From positions 2,170,001 through 2,234,000 of the forward strand of contig JABYQQ010000004.1 of assembly GCA_022605405.1 (NCBI GenBank): a DNA stretch of 64,000 bases, written 5' to 3'. Made by a program: the position numbers and the translations under genes. The stretch's first letter is position 1. Each line of letters starts with the position of its first letter. Positions 1 through 12,000 of the stretch are shown piece after piece. Under the pieces are notes generated by a model that saw only the letters and a program-made list of their open reading frames with translations, searched no databases and was not told where the DNA came from. The DNA is from Earliella scabrosa. Its lineage: Eukaryota; Basidiomycota; Agaricomycetes; Polyporales; Polyporaceae.

Positions 1-16
1 GCTATCGGAGATGAGT

Positions 17-2610
17 TTAGTGCATACAGAGGAGTTCCTCGACGTCGAAGGCTTGAGTGAGCACTCCGTCGCAGCCCGTCAACTCGGTTCTCCTGTCTGT
101 TCCACGCCGGATCAGGGCGTCTGAGTCCAGGACGTTTCCCAGCAGGTCGAGAACGGGCAGCGTGCTCCACTCGGGGAGTCGGGCGTCCGGGAGGTCGAGC
201 AAGCCTGTCACAGGCATGCCGGGGTCGTCTCCAGTGGGCAACGACGGGAGAGGCATCAGGGGGACAGTGAAGAGCTTCTTCTTCCGAATGTACGCCTCGA
301 TGGGCATATCCTTGACGTGCGAGCCGGTCTCGAGGTGGTTGGTCGACAGAGAGGCGAAGTCGGGGTAGTTGGGGTAGAGCATGAGGTAACCGCGGAGGTA
401 GACGAGCTCGATGAAGTACCTCTTCCACGAGTGCTTCCACCGGTTCGAGCGTACGTCGGGTACGACGTGTTCCGAGAGCGGGAACACGGACGACGCGAGC
501 CGCTCGACGAGGTAGGTGTGGAACTCGCGCCAGTGCTCGGGGAAGTAAAGCGCGCCCCAGCTGCAGGGGATTTGGGACAGATACGGGGTGTCGGGATGCG
601 TGAGGCCAGCGGCGGTGAAGACGAGTCTGGGGTCGAAGAGGTGTCTGCCCTGTGGGTGTAGTTCGAGGTTCTTCTGTTGGTATAGACTGATACCGAAGAG
701 GTTCGGTTCGCGATCCTCTTTGCCGTATCTAGCAAAGACGTGCCGAAGGAGAACGAATGGTCAGGGCAGGACTGGGATAACAGATGTGCACTCACCGGTA
801 CTGTAGCAGTGTGAGCTTGACCCACGCGTAGAATAAAGGTGACAACTCCACGTCGTCCTCGAGGATCACCGCATACGAATCGTTGTTCCTCGGATACCAA
901 GACTCCACTACAGCAGTCATGAGGCCGCCGTGAACGATGCGATGGTGTAGGTAGACGTCTCCATGTGGCCATTCAAAGTCGCTGACAAGTCGCAAAGTCT
1001 CCTTGTCTGCAGACTGCTCGACGTTGATACGCAAATTGAGGGTGTCACCAAAGTAGCGCGCGTTCGAGATGGATGTCATGAGACGGGTGAGAGAGCGGGG
1101 ACGATTGTCTGTGATGACGGAAAGTTCGATCTGGGGGACATGCCAATCTGGACATCATGTAAGCCCCCAAACGCGATACGATCGGCACCGACTCACTTTT
1201 CCATCCATTGAGATCGATACCAGCCATCCAATCGCAGAATGGCAAGTCTTCGTTGGGTATACGGACGTCGGAAAAGTTGTCAGGATTCGCGCCTCTGTCT
1301 GTGAGGAACGAGAGAATTGAGGATAGCATTCGTGGCGTGACTGACGATACGACGACGTCGATAGCTTCAGGTAGGCGTAGGAGAAGATCGTCGTTGTCGA
1401 TTTTTGACGACGACGTCGGTTGAGGTATGCGTGCGAGGTCAACGGCGGAAAGACAGCCCTCCAGAGGTGTGGTCTTGTCGGAAGCGGCATTCGGGCGATG
1501 AATGATAAGTGCAGCCACGCGATGACCTCGACGGACCAGTCCACAAGCGATAGGTGCAAGATATTGCGCATCTTCCTCATTAATTACCAAGAGGAAGGAT
1601 CCAGACTCTTCGTGACGGCTCGCCTTGCTGAGAACGGTCTGTGCTTGATCAACAGTCAGTGACTGAGTCGCCTTCATGCCGGTGTCCTTGAATCCATAGC
1701 GTTCGCACCACGCCATAGACAAACCGGGAGCTCCAACGACAATCCCGCCGGACAGAGATGAGTGAGCAACATAGTCGCCAAGGGTGGACCACAATTCACG
1801 AGGGCTTCCGAGGTCAGACAAGGCCGGGACCATGGATGTTGGCAGAACGAATGGGGGTACTAGATATCTCGCCTGCTGTGGAACAGAAGTCGCCTCTAGA
1901 CAAGGCCCCGCACGAGAGTTAAACCCTCGAGGACCCATCGGCAAGACCGCGACTGGAGTCTTGGAGAGTAGCAAGGTGCTTCGGGTGTCCGCGTCCATGC
2001 CGTCCAATCCGTTCTCGTCTGCTAGAAGTACCCAATTCGTTGTTGTACGCTGTGCGGCCTGTATGACGGCGAGACTTTGATCGATACCTTCCGGCCAGTG
2101 CTGCAATGAGAGCTCAACGTCCAGATCATCCGCCCTTGACAAGATATTGCGTATGGTTTTCTTGAGTTGTGGGTGATGTGCCTGAGAACTCAGCAAGATG
2201 ATCTCGACGAGGGCGGGGGAAGCTCCAAAGAGAGTATACAGATGCGTAGAGAGATTCGATATGGTGGATGGTGTCACAGGAAGAATAGCTGTCAGTGACG
2301 TCGCATTTTGCATCGTGAGCTTCACTGCTGGGTCTGGGGCGTGCGAGTCGTCCATATGAATATGGTCTGGTGAGTAAGGCTGGTCGTATGAAACGAGTAG
2401 GCCGTGGGCAGTTCGCTTGCGTTCTTGCATATGACTCCAGTAGCTCGACGTGTGTCCGGACAGCGAGTTTGATGACTGGCGGGATCCAAAGAACACCGAG
2501 CGGACGAACCAGACAGCAAGACAAAGGCCGAGAACAGTGTACAGCATCCTGGAGTAGAGTCTATGCGTTTGTCTGCGCGCCTTGAGTACTGGGGAGCTGG
2601 GTTGAGACAT
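17..2610 (-). CDS. Putative type II membrane glycosyltransferase (fungal glycosyltransferase 2-like)
   Basis: Three exons (2610-1197, 1147-796, 728-17) join into 825 codons plus stop. The chosen ATG lies before a basic stretch and a single hydrophobic segment (about residues 25-45, MLYTVLGLCLAVWFVRSVFF), which suggests a type II Golgi or ER membrane anchor. The lumenal part holds IELSVITDNRPRSLTRLM, a GT-A-like opening seen in nucleotide-sugar transferases, and later AVILEDDVELSP, an acidic EDD cluster expected to bind metal and sugar nucleotide. The second half (YLSQIPCSWGALYFPEHW) matches the family of long basidiomycete glycosyltransferase 2-like proteins as I remember it. Donor and acceptor sugars cannot be read from sequence. 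It is head-to-head with TMA16, 229 bp apart. The family call is fairly sure; the reaction is inferred. Confidence 0.8.
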
Positions 2611-2839
2611 GGAGGCTAGGAGCTGGACGAGGAAAGTAGTGGAGGGAATAGAGAGGAAGACTTGCACGAGAGCAGAATATGACCGACGTTCGTGCAGCAG
2701 GCGAAGTGAAGTACGATCACTCCCTGAAAAGGTATCCCACGTGGCCTGAAACTCTAAATTTCGCCATGGGCATTCCATCACCTTGGTCAGTCCATTCGCA
2801 CTGGCTCCCTCTTCCTCTGTGAATCAACTCACTCGAAAT

Positions 2840-3610
2840 ATGGCGCCGCCTAAGAAGAGTACGACGAAGGCCACACCGGCGAAGAAAGAGAAGCTTTTCC
2901 ACCCACAATCCCGGAAAGCAGGACAACTCGTCCGAACGCAATTGCGTAAAAGCAAACTCGTCGAACAAGCGAAGGAACGAAATAAAAAGCATGGCTCCCA
3001 AGGTACGCCTATCGTCATGGTTGAAAACCCAGCTGCTGACTGGTAGGTAATAGTCAGCATATACAACTTTTTCTACCATGCGCTTCCCCCAGAAGGCGAG
3101 CTTACCCTGGACGAACTTCACTTCGTCGTACGAGATATATGGCTCGCGAGATTCGACCAGGAAATTGAAGCAGAGAAGACCTCTCGACGTAAGGGAAGGC
3201 CGAGGAGCGTCAAGGAGCAGAAGCTGGAGGAGCAGAAGTTGCGGGAGACTGAGCTATATCGTACGGGGATCGGTCAGTTGACCGCGAATCTCATTCGTGT
3301 CCCACTCATTATCGTCGCTGCCGCAGAGGTCCTCGATCTCACCCATCCGATAAACGTTGAACTGTTCCGCAAATGGGATCAGACAGAAGCTGCATATGTC
3401 CAGCAATTGCGCTTCATCCGGATATCCAGTGCACATCCCGAGACTTTCGTGCTCTCTCGGTCTGGTCAACATCCGCTCTTGAAGGCAGAAGATCCCCAGC
3501 AGGTTTCCACTGACCCTCATGAGGAACTCATGGACACCGATGAAGCACCCCTGCTGCTAGAACCGCCATCAAGGTTTGCTTCAACTATTCAAGCCATGGA
3601 CGGGGCCTGA
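2840..3610 (+). CDS. TMA16: Translation machinery-associated protein 16
   Basis: Exons 2840-3002, 3093-3272 and 3327-3610 give 208 residues. The N-terminus is lysine-rich (MAPPKKSTTKATPAKKEKLF) and followed by HPQSRKAGQLVRTQLRKSK, the basic opening typical of Tma16. The middle has ELTLDELHFVVRDIWLARFD and a coiled-coil-like acidic/basic helix. The third exon begins with EVLDLTHPINVELFRKWD, which corresponds to the conserved family segment on ligand contact with pre-60S particles. Tma16 is a nuclear 60S ribosome biogenesis factor. Length is close to family size (yeast about 180). The last residues are acidic and proline-rich and poorly conserved. The first ATG of the spliced frame was taken because upstream sequence carries no similar basic signature. 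Confidence 0.88.
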
Positions 3611-3812
3611 AGACCATCGCCACCTAGCTACTCGCCTTGTTGACTCACAGGTGCGCACAACAAGTCGGCGGACATTACTCATCGTCTCACGTTATCCCTC
3701 TATCTCCTGAAGATTGTATCAATGGATTGACTCGTCATGTATCATTTCCAAGCAATACCCTCGTCTATAAATGAAGCGCGCTTCGACATCCACCATCGTG
3801 GCCCATCGCCTA

Positions 3813-6233
3813 CTAACTCTCGTAGATCACCTCGACGAACCTCTCGTCGTCTTCCAACTCCCGCGTCGTCACACTATCAAAGGGAATCGGCGGGCTATCC
3901 AGATCCCACTCCCTCCTCAACCGGTTGTAGATGAGCTTCAATGTGCTCGTCGCACCCTTCTCCAACACCATCTGCATCAGCACCGCGTACCCTGCAGCCA
4001 GATGCGCTGCGCCGGGCCTCCCGATCTCCACCCTGAACCGCACTCCTCGTACCGCCGTCAACACCCCGTCAGGGTCGCGCTCCCGAGAGTCTGCGAGAAC
4101 GCACTCCAAGACGAGGGCATCGGATCCGGAGGCGTACTGTCCAGCCGCGACCGACACGCCCATGTCCTCGAGCACCCGCTTGCAGGTCGCGTGCGTGCGC
4201 GCTGCGTCTTGTGTTGAGAGCAGGCGATAGCTCGTGGGCTTGATGCGGAACAGCGCCCCGAACCAGCGCCGCTTGGGTGTCGAAGGCAGCACGAAGGACC
4301 CGTCGGAGAACGCGGATGCAGGGGAGGACGGGGATGGGCTGCGTCGCTTCTTCAGCCGGCCTCGTTGAATCGGAGGTTCGAGGAGCTGGACGCGCTTGGC
4401 CGTCGACGCCGTGCTAGACGATGCAGCAGTGGTGTTGCTTCGGAGGGAGGACTTGCGATCGCGCACGTTGGAGGTGGCTGTGAGATAGCCTGCGCCAGGC
4501 GCGTTCTCCTTGTCCGCTCTCCTGCGGATGCTGAGGGGCCTCGTCTGTTCACGAGGAATCTCGACCATGCAGAATGGATCCTCTGCGTCGTCATCCGCCC
4601 TCTCTTGCGTCTGGATGAGGTCACCAAACTTCCGGAGCGGTGGAGGAGGCGTAATGCTGGTGATGGGCGAGAGGAGTTGATCATAGTCGGACTGGTTGAC
4701 CGGCGTCCCTCCAGCCTGCATTGCGGCCAACTGTTCGGCGATCTGGTGCAGGAACTGCTGCACTCGTTCATCCTCGACTCGCGGGACTTGGATGGAGGGG
4801 AGAGGCTGCTCTGGACGAGGCGAGCGCAAGGACGGCACTTCTGGGGAGACGGTTGTCGACGCGGCCGTCGAAGAGGGCTGTGGGCTGGAGGAGAGCAGTG
4901 GAAGAGGTCGTAGGCGACTTGGGCCGGGAGTTGGTGATGGCGAAGGGGACCTCCGCGGCATACCCGCTCTGCCGGCGGCTCGCGAAGGTGTTGGTGGCCC
5001 TGTGCGAGGAGGAAGGTCGGCTAGCAACTGCTCACGCTCCTGGACGTCTGCTGCTCGCTTCGCCCTGCGTTTCTTCGCCCGCTTCTCTGCCGCAAGCCTC
5101 TCCTCGTCCTCGTCGTAGTCCTCAAGATGCTTCGCGCGGTACTGGACGAGTAAATGATACGCGCCTTTCTCCCAAGATGGCTTTGCATCCAGCAGCCGAG
5201 CTGTGATGGTCTCGTCCTCGACGCCTGGCCACAGCGTGCGCAGATTGGCGAAGATGTCGGGGTCGATGTCGTCCACTTTCGTGATCGGACGTGCGATTTC
5301 GTCGAGCTTGGGTACGTCGCACTTCATTGGCTTTGGAGGTTGGCTCGTGTAGAACGGATGGCGGAGGATCTCAGGGATGGTGATGCGCTTCTTGACGTCT
5401 TTCTGGAGCATGCGCCGGATGAGGTCTTGTGCGCGGGGGTCCATGTCGGTCGGCATCGTGAATTTGCCGATCTTGACCTTCTCGAGGAGCACTGGGAGGT
5501 CTTCGTCGTCAAAGGGGAGGCGACCTGCCAGAAGCGCGTAGAGTATGACCCCGCACGACCAGATGTCTGACGATGTCCCATCGTATGCCTTGCCCATGAT
5601 GACCTCGGGGGCGGCGTAGTGGGGACTGCCGCACGCGGTCAGGAGCATGTTGTCGGCTCCCTGCCAGACCGCCATGCCAAAGTCTGCGACCTTGATGTTC
5701 TTGTCGCGGTCAAGGAGGAGGTTCTCTGGCTTGAGGTCGCGGTGGGCGATATTGAAGCGATGGCAGTAGTCGATGGCGGTGATGATTTGCTGGAAGTAGC
5801 CGAGTGCCTCGGGGGCGGAGAGGCGGCCTTTGCTGCAGAGGTAGTCGAAGAGCTCGCCGCCCTCAACGTACTCGAGGATGAGGTAGAGCTCGGTGGAGGT
5901 CTCCCAGACGTCGTAGAGGCGCATGATGTTGGGGTGGTCGATCAGCTTCATGATTACGATCTCGCGCTCGATGCTGTGGAGTATGCGGTCCGCTTCGTCG
6001 CCGAGGCTATGGAGGGACATGCGCGAGTTGAGGAGGCTGGTCTTCGACACAATCTTGACCGCCGCGTACTGCCCGGTTCTGGAGTGTCGTGCCAGTCGCA
6101 CGCGACCTGCCCCATGCCTCAGTATGGCGGGCGGGCGGTGGGCTAGTTGTGGTGACATACCTGAGCTGCCCTTCCCGATCGTCCGCCCCACCTTCCATAG
6201 ACCGATCATCTTGGGGTCGCCGTCGCGCTTCAT
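3813..6233 (-). CDS. CAMKL-family serine/threonine kinase, GIN4/HSL1/Cdr2 type
   Basis: Predicted 788 residues after removing a 54-nt intron (6107-6160) that happens to stay in frame. The kinase domain is N-terminal: glycine loop (GKGSSGRVRLA), AVKIV lysine, a helix with EREI, catalytic HRDLKPENLLL, DFGMAVW, and APEVIMG, all intact. WQGADNMLLTACGSPHYAAPE is the activation loop. About 450 residues of disordered, serine/proline-rich sequence follow, then a compact C-terminal segment (RWFGALFRIKPTSYRLLS...) resembling the KA1-like membrane-binding end of GIN4/HSL1/KCC4 kinases. These kinases act at septins and the cell cortex, inhibiting Wee1 and linking morphogenesis to mitosis. It is divergent with the 2OG oxygenase at 414 bp. 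SNF1/AMPK-related membership is certain; assignment to GIN4 rather than another CAMKL group is likely. Confidence 0.88.
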   Translation of the reverse strand: MKRDGDPKMIGLWKVGRTIGKGSSGMSPQLAHRPPAILRHGAGRVRLARHSRTGQYAAVKIVSKTSLLNSRMSLHSLGDEADRILHSIEREIVIMKLIDHPNIMRLYDVWETSTELYLILEYVEGGELFDYLCSKGRLSAPEALGYFQQIITAIDYCHRFNIAHRDLKPENLLLDRDKNIKVADFGMAVWQGADNMLLTACGSPHYAAPEVIMGKAYDGTSSDIWSCGVILYALLAGRLPFDDEDLPVLLEKVKIGKFTMPTDMDPRAQDLIRRMLQKDVKKRITIPEILRHPFYTSQPPKPMKCDVPKLDEIARPITKVDDIDPDIFANLRTLWPGVEDETITARLLDAKPSWEKGAYHLLVQYRAKHLEDYDEDEERLAAEKRAKKRRAKRAADVQEREQLLADLPPRTGPPTPSRAAGRAGMPRRSPSPSPTPGPSRLRPLPLLSSSPQPSSTAASTTVSPEVPSLRSPRPEQPLPSIQVPRVEDERVQQFLHQIAEQLAAMQAGGTPVNQSDYDQLLSPITSITPPPPLRKFGDLIQTQERADDDAEDPFCMVEIPREQTRPLSIRRRADKENAPGAGYLTATSNVRDRKSSLRSNTTAASSSTASTAKRVQLLEPPIQRGRLKKRRSPSPSSPASAFSDGSFVLPSTPKRRWFGALFRIKPTSYRLLSTQDAARTHATCKRVLEDMGVSVAAGQYASGSDALVLECVLADSRERDPDGVLTAVRGVRFRVEIGRPGAAHLAAGYAVLMQMVLEKGATSTLKLIYNRLRREWDLDSPPIPFDSVTTRELEDDERFVEVIYES
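6107..6160 (-). other. In-frame 54-nt intron in the kinase glycine loop
   Basis: Reading the minus strand, the segment starts GTATGT and ends GGGGCAG. Its length is a multiple of three and it contains no stop, so an unspliced reading would add 18 residues between GKGSSG and RVRLA of the ATP-binding loop. All eukaryotic protein kinases have an uninterrupted loop here, so I treat it as an intron. Confidence 0.85.
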
Positions 6234-6647
6234 AATGTTCAGGCGACCGTCAGCGGTGAGCGCAAGTGTTAGTAAAGTCGGGGGAAGAAGATAAAGAGAT
6301 AGTGCTTCGTTCGGTCTGCGTTTCCGCCATTTGTCGGGCTGTCCTGCGAGGCTGACAGCGGTCAGCCATGGCCAGCCGCTTCCTTAACCGCCTCCGAACA
6401 AGTTGACGCATAGGCGCCCGTGCCGGGGCCGTCGTGCGAAGGCCAAAGACGGACAATAAGCCGGCACGCATCCGGCAATGGCGCATTGAGCTGTCTATAG
6501 GCTGTCTTTGCCAAATCGTGATTCGTGGCAACCGGAGTCGAGTCATGTCCCCTGTCCTGTACCGATGATCCGCGTGGCCTACCGATACGTATAAAAACCG
6601 GCGGGCCAAGTCTATCTCGCCGTCTCCCCTCCATCGCAGTTCCAACC
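6234..6647. promoter_or_regulatory. Divergent promoter, GIN4-type kinase / 2OG oxygenase
   Basis: The 414-bp gap between two start codons on opposite strands must hold both promoters. A good TATA element (TATAAAAA, 6590-6597) lies about 50 bp before the oxygenase ATG. No clear TATA is seen on the kinase side, where a purine-rich stretch (6270-6300) lies just upstream of the ATG. Confidence 0.6.
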
Positions 6648-8326
6648 ATGTCCAGTGGTTTAAAACCGTCCCCTGCTCCTCTTGGTTCTCAGCCCGCCAA
6701 ACGTCGGCGAGATGATGATCCTGAGCCAGATTCTCAGAGTGCAAGCATTGACTCAGAGGTGGGCCCAGAACATCGCTTGCAATGTGTTATCCTTTCCACT
6801 CACATTCCAGAAACAGGTTGTCGCCTGTGGATCTCTGCCGTCAGCACTTAGGGTGGTCAACGCTATGAAGCAGGTCCATCGTCTTGACAAGATTGGCTAT
6901 AGCCCGTCGCAGCTCGAGCAGCTCAGCGACCACATGCTGTCTTACGGACCGGACAGGTTGACCAAGGAGGACGTGAACATGGATATCAAGCTCACCGAAG
7001 AAGAAATTGAGAGAGCGATCCACAATGCTGTAGGTGTCTCCCACGACATTTCCTGTCATGCTGGTCACTGAGGCTATCGGGCAGGCCATTGTCGATCAGA
7101 TTGCCGAAATACACGAGAAACATGCCCACGCAACGGCTTCCGGCTATTTCAAACATCCGTTTGGGTTGCGCATCACTCGTCAAGGTTGTCAGTTCGAGGG
7201 GAACATTCAACCACCCTCGAAATACAGCACCTATGATAACAAGCCCGAGTACTCACGAGAAGAGAAGGCGGCGTTCGAGACCCGCCTCAAGAGTTGGTAT
7301 GACCATGCTGCCATCTCTGGTTATGGCGACGTCCGTGCCCAAGTCACCAAGCTCAACACTGATGTGCGGAATGCCCGCGAGATCCCTGCCTCCGAATTCA
7401 GCGTCGAGCCCGAACTACTGCATGAAATTGCGCAGGTGTGGGACAGGAACTTCTATCCGAACACCAGCATTCGTGTCGAACCATACAAGATCCATCTCTA
7501 TGGCCCTGGAGGTCACTTCGACCTCCATCGGGATACTCCGCAGAAAGATCTCGTCGGGACCTTCCTGCTTGGATTGGGCGACACCACCTATGGCGGCGGA
7601 TTGTATGTGGGTGGGATAGAAAGACCTGCGCATGGGGGTTATTGGTGCGCCTTTTACCCTGATGTCCCTCATCGCGTCGCGCGTGTGTCTGGAGGATATC
7701 GAGCTGTCATCGCCTTCAAGCTCTTCCGCACGTCCGACACCTCTGAAGAGACCGCAACGTCGTCCCAGGTTGGAAGTGAAGTCGCAAGCCTTGTTCAACA
7801 GATGAAAGCACCTTTTGGGATCATGCTCGAGCGCAAGTACTGCCTTGGTACAACCACGTTCAGTGGTTTCGATGCTTTGATGCTCGACACCTGCCGCTTG
7901 CTCCCGAAGGTCGACGTCAAGCACTTGCCAGTCGTTTTGGTCTCCAGCTCCGCATGGGGAACACATGACGAATACGAAGAAGACTACGAGATGGAGTGCT
8001 CCACGTCAATATACCCATTCACGCGTGGTCACATCGACGCACTCGTTGACGGTTCCGGCTTCAAAGCTGGACTCGGACACTATTACGACTACCAAGGACC
8101 TACAGACCATACTTCGTGTGGCTGTCCCTGGCTAGAGGGACTCAAGAATGTACCTTTCTTCGCTTTCGACCTCTCCCGTTCCTTGGTCCCCTACTCTGAG
8201 GAGGAGCGAGAGACTTGCAACTACACGGGGAACGAGGCGCAGGCGTGGCGGGATGACAGCGTGTACTTGTCTTATGCGCTGCTGGTTCTTCCCAAGGATC
8301 GCGAGGTTCCAAGCACCGAAGCTTGA
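6648..8326 (+). CDS. 2-oxoglutarate/Fe(II) oxygenase-like protein
   Basis: Exons 6648-6758, 6811-7029 and 7085-8326 give 523 residues. The double-stranded beta-helix core is in the middle: YGPGGHFDLHRDTP supplies the HxD metal pair, and about 60 residues later PDVPHRVARVSGGYRAVIAFK supplies the distal histidine and the arginine that would hold 2-oxoglutarate. All four key residues are present, so it is probably active. The N-terminal 37 residues are a disordered leader (KRRRDDDPEPDSQ). The C-terminal 200 residues, with paired cysteines (TSCGCPWLEG), belong to a fungal extension I do not recognise as a named domain. Prolyl-4-hydroxylase-like fold is inferred; the substrate is unknown. There is no signal peptide, so it is likely cytosolic or nuclear. 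Confidence 0.8.
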
Positions 8327-9035
8327 CGAACGATTCGGAGGGGCGTGGGGAGCATATGTCCGAGGGTGTGAACACAGTTGGCATAGGTTGGCATCCGAGT
8401 CCTCCGACTCGGAGTCGACTCCCCCTCGGAACTTCATTAGCGATCGGCTTCCTTACGACTGGAGCATACTATCGTAGACATGTAGCAGCTTCTTCAACGT
8501 ATTGGTGCAATCGTACATCCCACCGTTCACGCGTTCACGTTCGCTCCCCGTGGCATTCCCGCAGTGTAGCCGATGGCAGTGCAAGCGCCTACTCCCTGAC
8601 GGTGCTGATGTTGAAAATGCAACCACGAGCACAACTTGAACCATGGCTCAGAGAGGCCTACGAGGTACCAATGGGCCTGGGTGCATATTCTGGTGCTGTC
8701 TTGTGCCTATCGATGGTAAATAGCGGTCTCTTCGTGAGTTGAACTTCTAATATTCATGAGTCCGCGTTCATAGGCTATCAGCCTCAGCGCTCAGCGCTCA
8801 GGGTCATCGTGCACTACGGTGGCGTCGTAAGTTCTCTACGCTTGGACAGCTACTTACAGAAGATGTCCTACCTCGAATCGAACACCCCACATTTCGCACG
8901 TAACACGTTGTTTAGCTGCAACTGCCCCGAGGCTAGAGCATGAACTCTAAACCTGTAGCGTTCCTCACCATCGACCACGTCCGATACCCTCGCTGACTCT
9001 CTCGTGGCAGGCGCAACTACGACAGACACCGTGTC
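8327..9035. other. Intergenic, 709 bp
   Basis: This is the 3' flank of the 2OG oxygenase and the promoter of the CCCH-RBR gene. I see only short low-grade repeats (CAGCGCTCAGCGCTCAG near 8788) and no coding frame with recognisable motifs. Confidence 0.6.
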
Positions 9036-12000
9036 ATGACGCAATCTACCAACGGTCGCCCTTGCATCTACCATCTTCAGGGACACTGTGCTCGCGGAGC
9101 ACAGTGTCGCTTTCTCCACGCGCAGGAGGCAAGTTCTGGGCCGACTCGGATAGCGGCTCCATCGTGGGCCACCGGAGCTACTGTCCCATCCCCAGTGGCA
9201 GGTCCAACTGGCCCTAGTAACACCCGATTTAGCTCTCCAGGCCAGACCACCTGTGAGTACTATCAACAGGGCTCATGTCGGTTCGGAGACACCTGCCGGT
9301 ACGTGCACTCCCGTCCGATGGAGAAGACGCCGTCTTCAACTCTCCGCGCGACCGCCTCTGCCTTCTCCCCGGTAAAGAGCAACACACACCCTGTCAACAT
9401 TGCCCGGCCTTGCGAGGCGTTTTGTCCGAGTCCATTCGGACTGTGCAAATTCTACGCTAAGGGGAAGTGCACGAAGGGGGATACTTGCCCCTTTCCCCAC
9501 TCCTCAGGCCCCCTCGGGTCAGCGGAGCCAGCGGGATCGTCCGATCTCCTTCATCAAGCCACCCAGGAAACTCTGCCAGTGTCCTCGTATACTGTTGGTA
9601 AGTCAACCTGTTAAAGAAGTCGTGTGATTGCCTAAGTTGATAAAACACTCTAGATGTCAAACGCTCTGGCGACATTCCTCCACCTGCTTCAGCACCGCTA
9701 GGACCGTGTCGATACTTCATCCAAGGGAAGTGCACGAAAGGAAACATGTGCTCTTTCTGGCACCCCCGGGGGACTGTACACACTTCTCGTCAGTCTGAGC
9801 AGTCGAAGACCAGCTTGGATGATACCACGTCATCATCGGCGACGGCCAGATTGCCGCAGCGACAGGTAAGTCATGCAGGCGTTTGTGTATGGATATCATT
9901 TGCTCACCGGGCAGTAGACCAACTATGTAGAGGACACGCAGAAGATCGAGTCTCTCGAACTTCAACCTGCAGCTCCTCTGGACGATAGAGAGGACACGAC
10001 TACTCGAACGAAGTTACACAGCAAAGTCGTTTATGGACGAGGTGCACAAATCCATCAAGTTGTCACGGCCTTCGAATCCTACTGTGTACTCCTCCATAAC
10101 ATCCCTTCTACCACGACACATGGACAGCTCATTGCGCTTGTCGAACCATTTGGTGCTCTACAGAGTATCATCATCCTCCCACCCCGCGACTCTAACTCTC
10201 TTCCATCCGCTCGCATCCAGTTTCTTGACACTATGCACGCAGCGCGAGCAGTTTCCGAGCTCAGGATGACTGATTTGCTACGCGGCGCCACAGCAAAGCT
10301 TGATCTTCGCGCTGCCGAGAGCGGTAAAGCTATTCTGCGCAGCACAAAGGCCAAACTGACTTGGTACGCGCCGAGCCTGATCGCATGGGCCCATTACGCT
10401 TCGTTTTCGAAGGCGAAAGAGCAAGCCTCACGACTCAACGGGATGTCATTCAACGGTAACACAATCCGTGCAACGTTCCAGACTCCCACGTGGAACCAGA
10501 CCAGGTCATTCTCTGTGGAGCTCAAAGGCCTTCCGTTGGACGCTTCCTCCGTCCATCTTGCGAGGTTCTGTCATTCTTCTTCGGCCACGCTCGGCAAGCC
10601 CGGTTATATCATCGACGATGCCATTCGCGATCTCCGCGCGCTCCTCTCCAGTTGCAGCCCCCTCGAAACCTTCGACTTCGCACGCCCTGCCATTGACGCG
10701 AAGATCTCCAAGCTCGTGGCCTTTGTACAGTTCCTGGACGCAGACGCAGCGGAGCGCGCTATCACCCTCTTCAACAACACTCGCCAGACGTTCCTCCGTG
10801 GTGGAAGGATCTATCTCGAGCTCATCCACTCCATCAAATACATACTCCCTCAGCAACAATTCAAAGCCCTCCGCGTGGAGATCGACGAGCTCAGAGACGT
10901 CCTCCAGACGTGCAAATTGCGCTATTACGACAAGGACGAGAGCGGTATGGACGTTGAGAGGGTGTGCGTGCGGGGATATGGGTCAGACGCGCAGGCTCTC
11001 GGCCGCCTGAAGGTCGAGCTGGAGAACATGTTGAAGGGAGACCCAGTCCTCGGTGCCAACTCACTCGTTGTGTGGCACGATTTCTTCGCCGGTGCGAGCG
11101 GTGGCCAGTTTCTGAACAACGTCTATGCGGAGACCAAGGCATACGCCAAGTGCGACGCCCGCACACGGTCTCTCTTCCTCTTCGGGAGCCGGAGTGGGCG
11201 AATTTCAGCGAGATCTCGCATTCTGGCCTTGGTTGAAAAGTTGCATGCACAGGAGCATCTCCTCGAGCTCGACCAGGATGCCTTTGCTCGCATGCTCCGT
11301 GGTGGGTTCCAGGAGCTCCAAGTTACTGCGAGGGAGAAGGTCTTGCTAGACGTTGTCCGAAGGCGTATCGTCATTCGAGGCGATGACGCTGATGTCCGCG
11401 CCATCCGGGACGCGGTTGCTCAGCAGGTGACCGGACAATCGCCCGCCGCTTCGGGGCTCGAGGAATCCCCGCTTGGAATTTCCAACGATGCTTGTTGTCC
11501 GGTCTGCTTCTGTGATGTCACAGATCCAACGATTCTGTCATGCACGCACTCCTACTGTCGCACCTGCCTCCAGCACTACTTGGCTTCGCTTGGCCAATCC
11601 ACGACCCCAATGCAATCCGCCGCGGAGTGTCTCGCAGAAGTCGAACAGGACGATGGGTCGCGTCGACAATGCAGGGAGGCAATTCCTTTGGCCATCATCC
11701 GCTCCTTGTTATCGCCAAGTGAAGAAGAGCAGCTACTGGAGTCTACCTTCCTATCGTTCATTCACAGCCGGCCCCAGGAGTTTCGTTACTGCCCGACCGC
11801 AGATTGTCAGACAATCTACCGTGCCTCCGTAGAAGGCGCCGTCCTCCGCTGTCCATCATGTCTTGTTCGCATCTGCTCGACATGTCATGTCGAGTCCCAC
11901 GAAGGCTTGACATGCGCGGGGTTCAAGGATAACTCGACTGGAGGAGAGGAGGCATTCCGACGCTGGCGAGAGGAGAATGGTATCAAGGCCTGCCCCGGGT

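Noticed and set aside
6107..6160. 18-residue insert as a genuine kinase-loop extension
   Set aside because: The segment has perfect GTATGT...CAG borders, and no active kinase carries an insert at this place.
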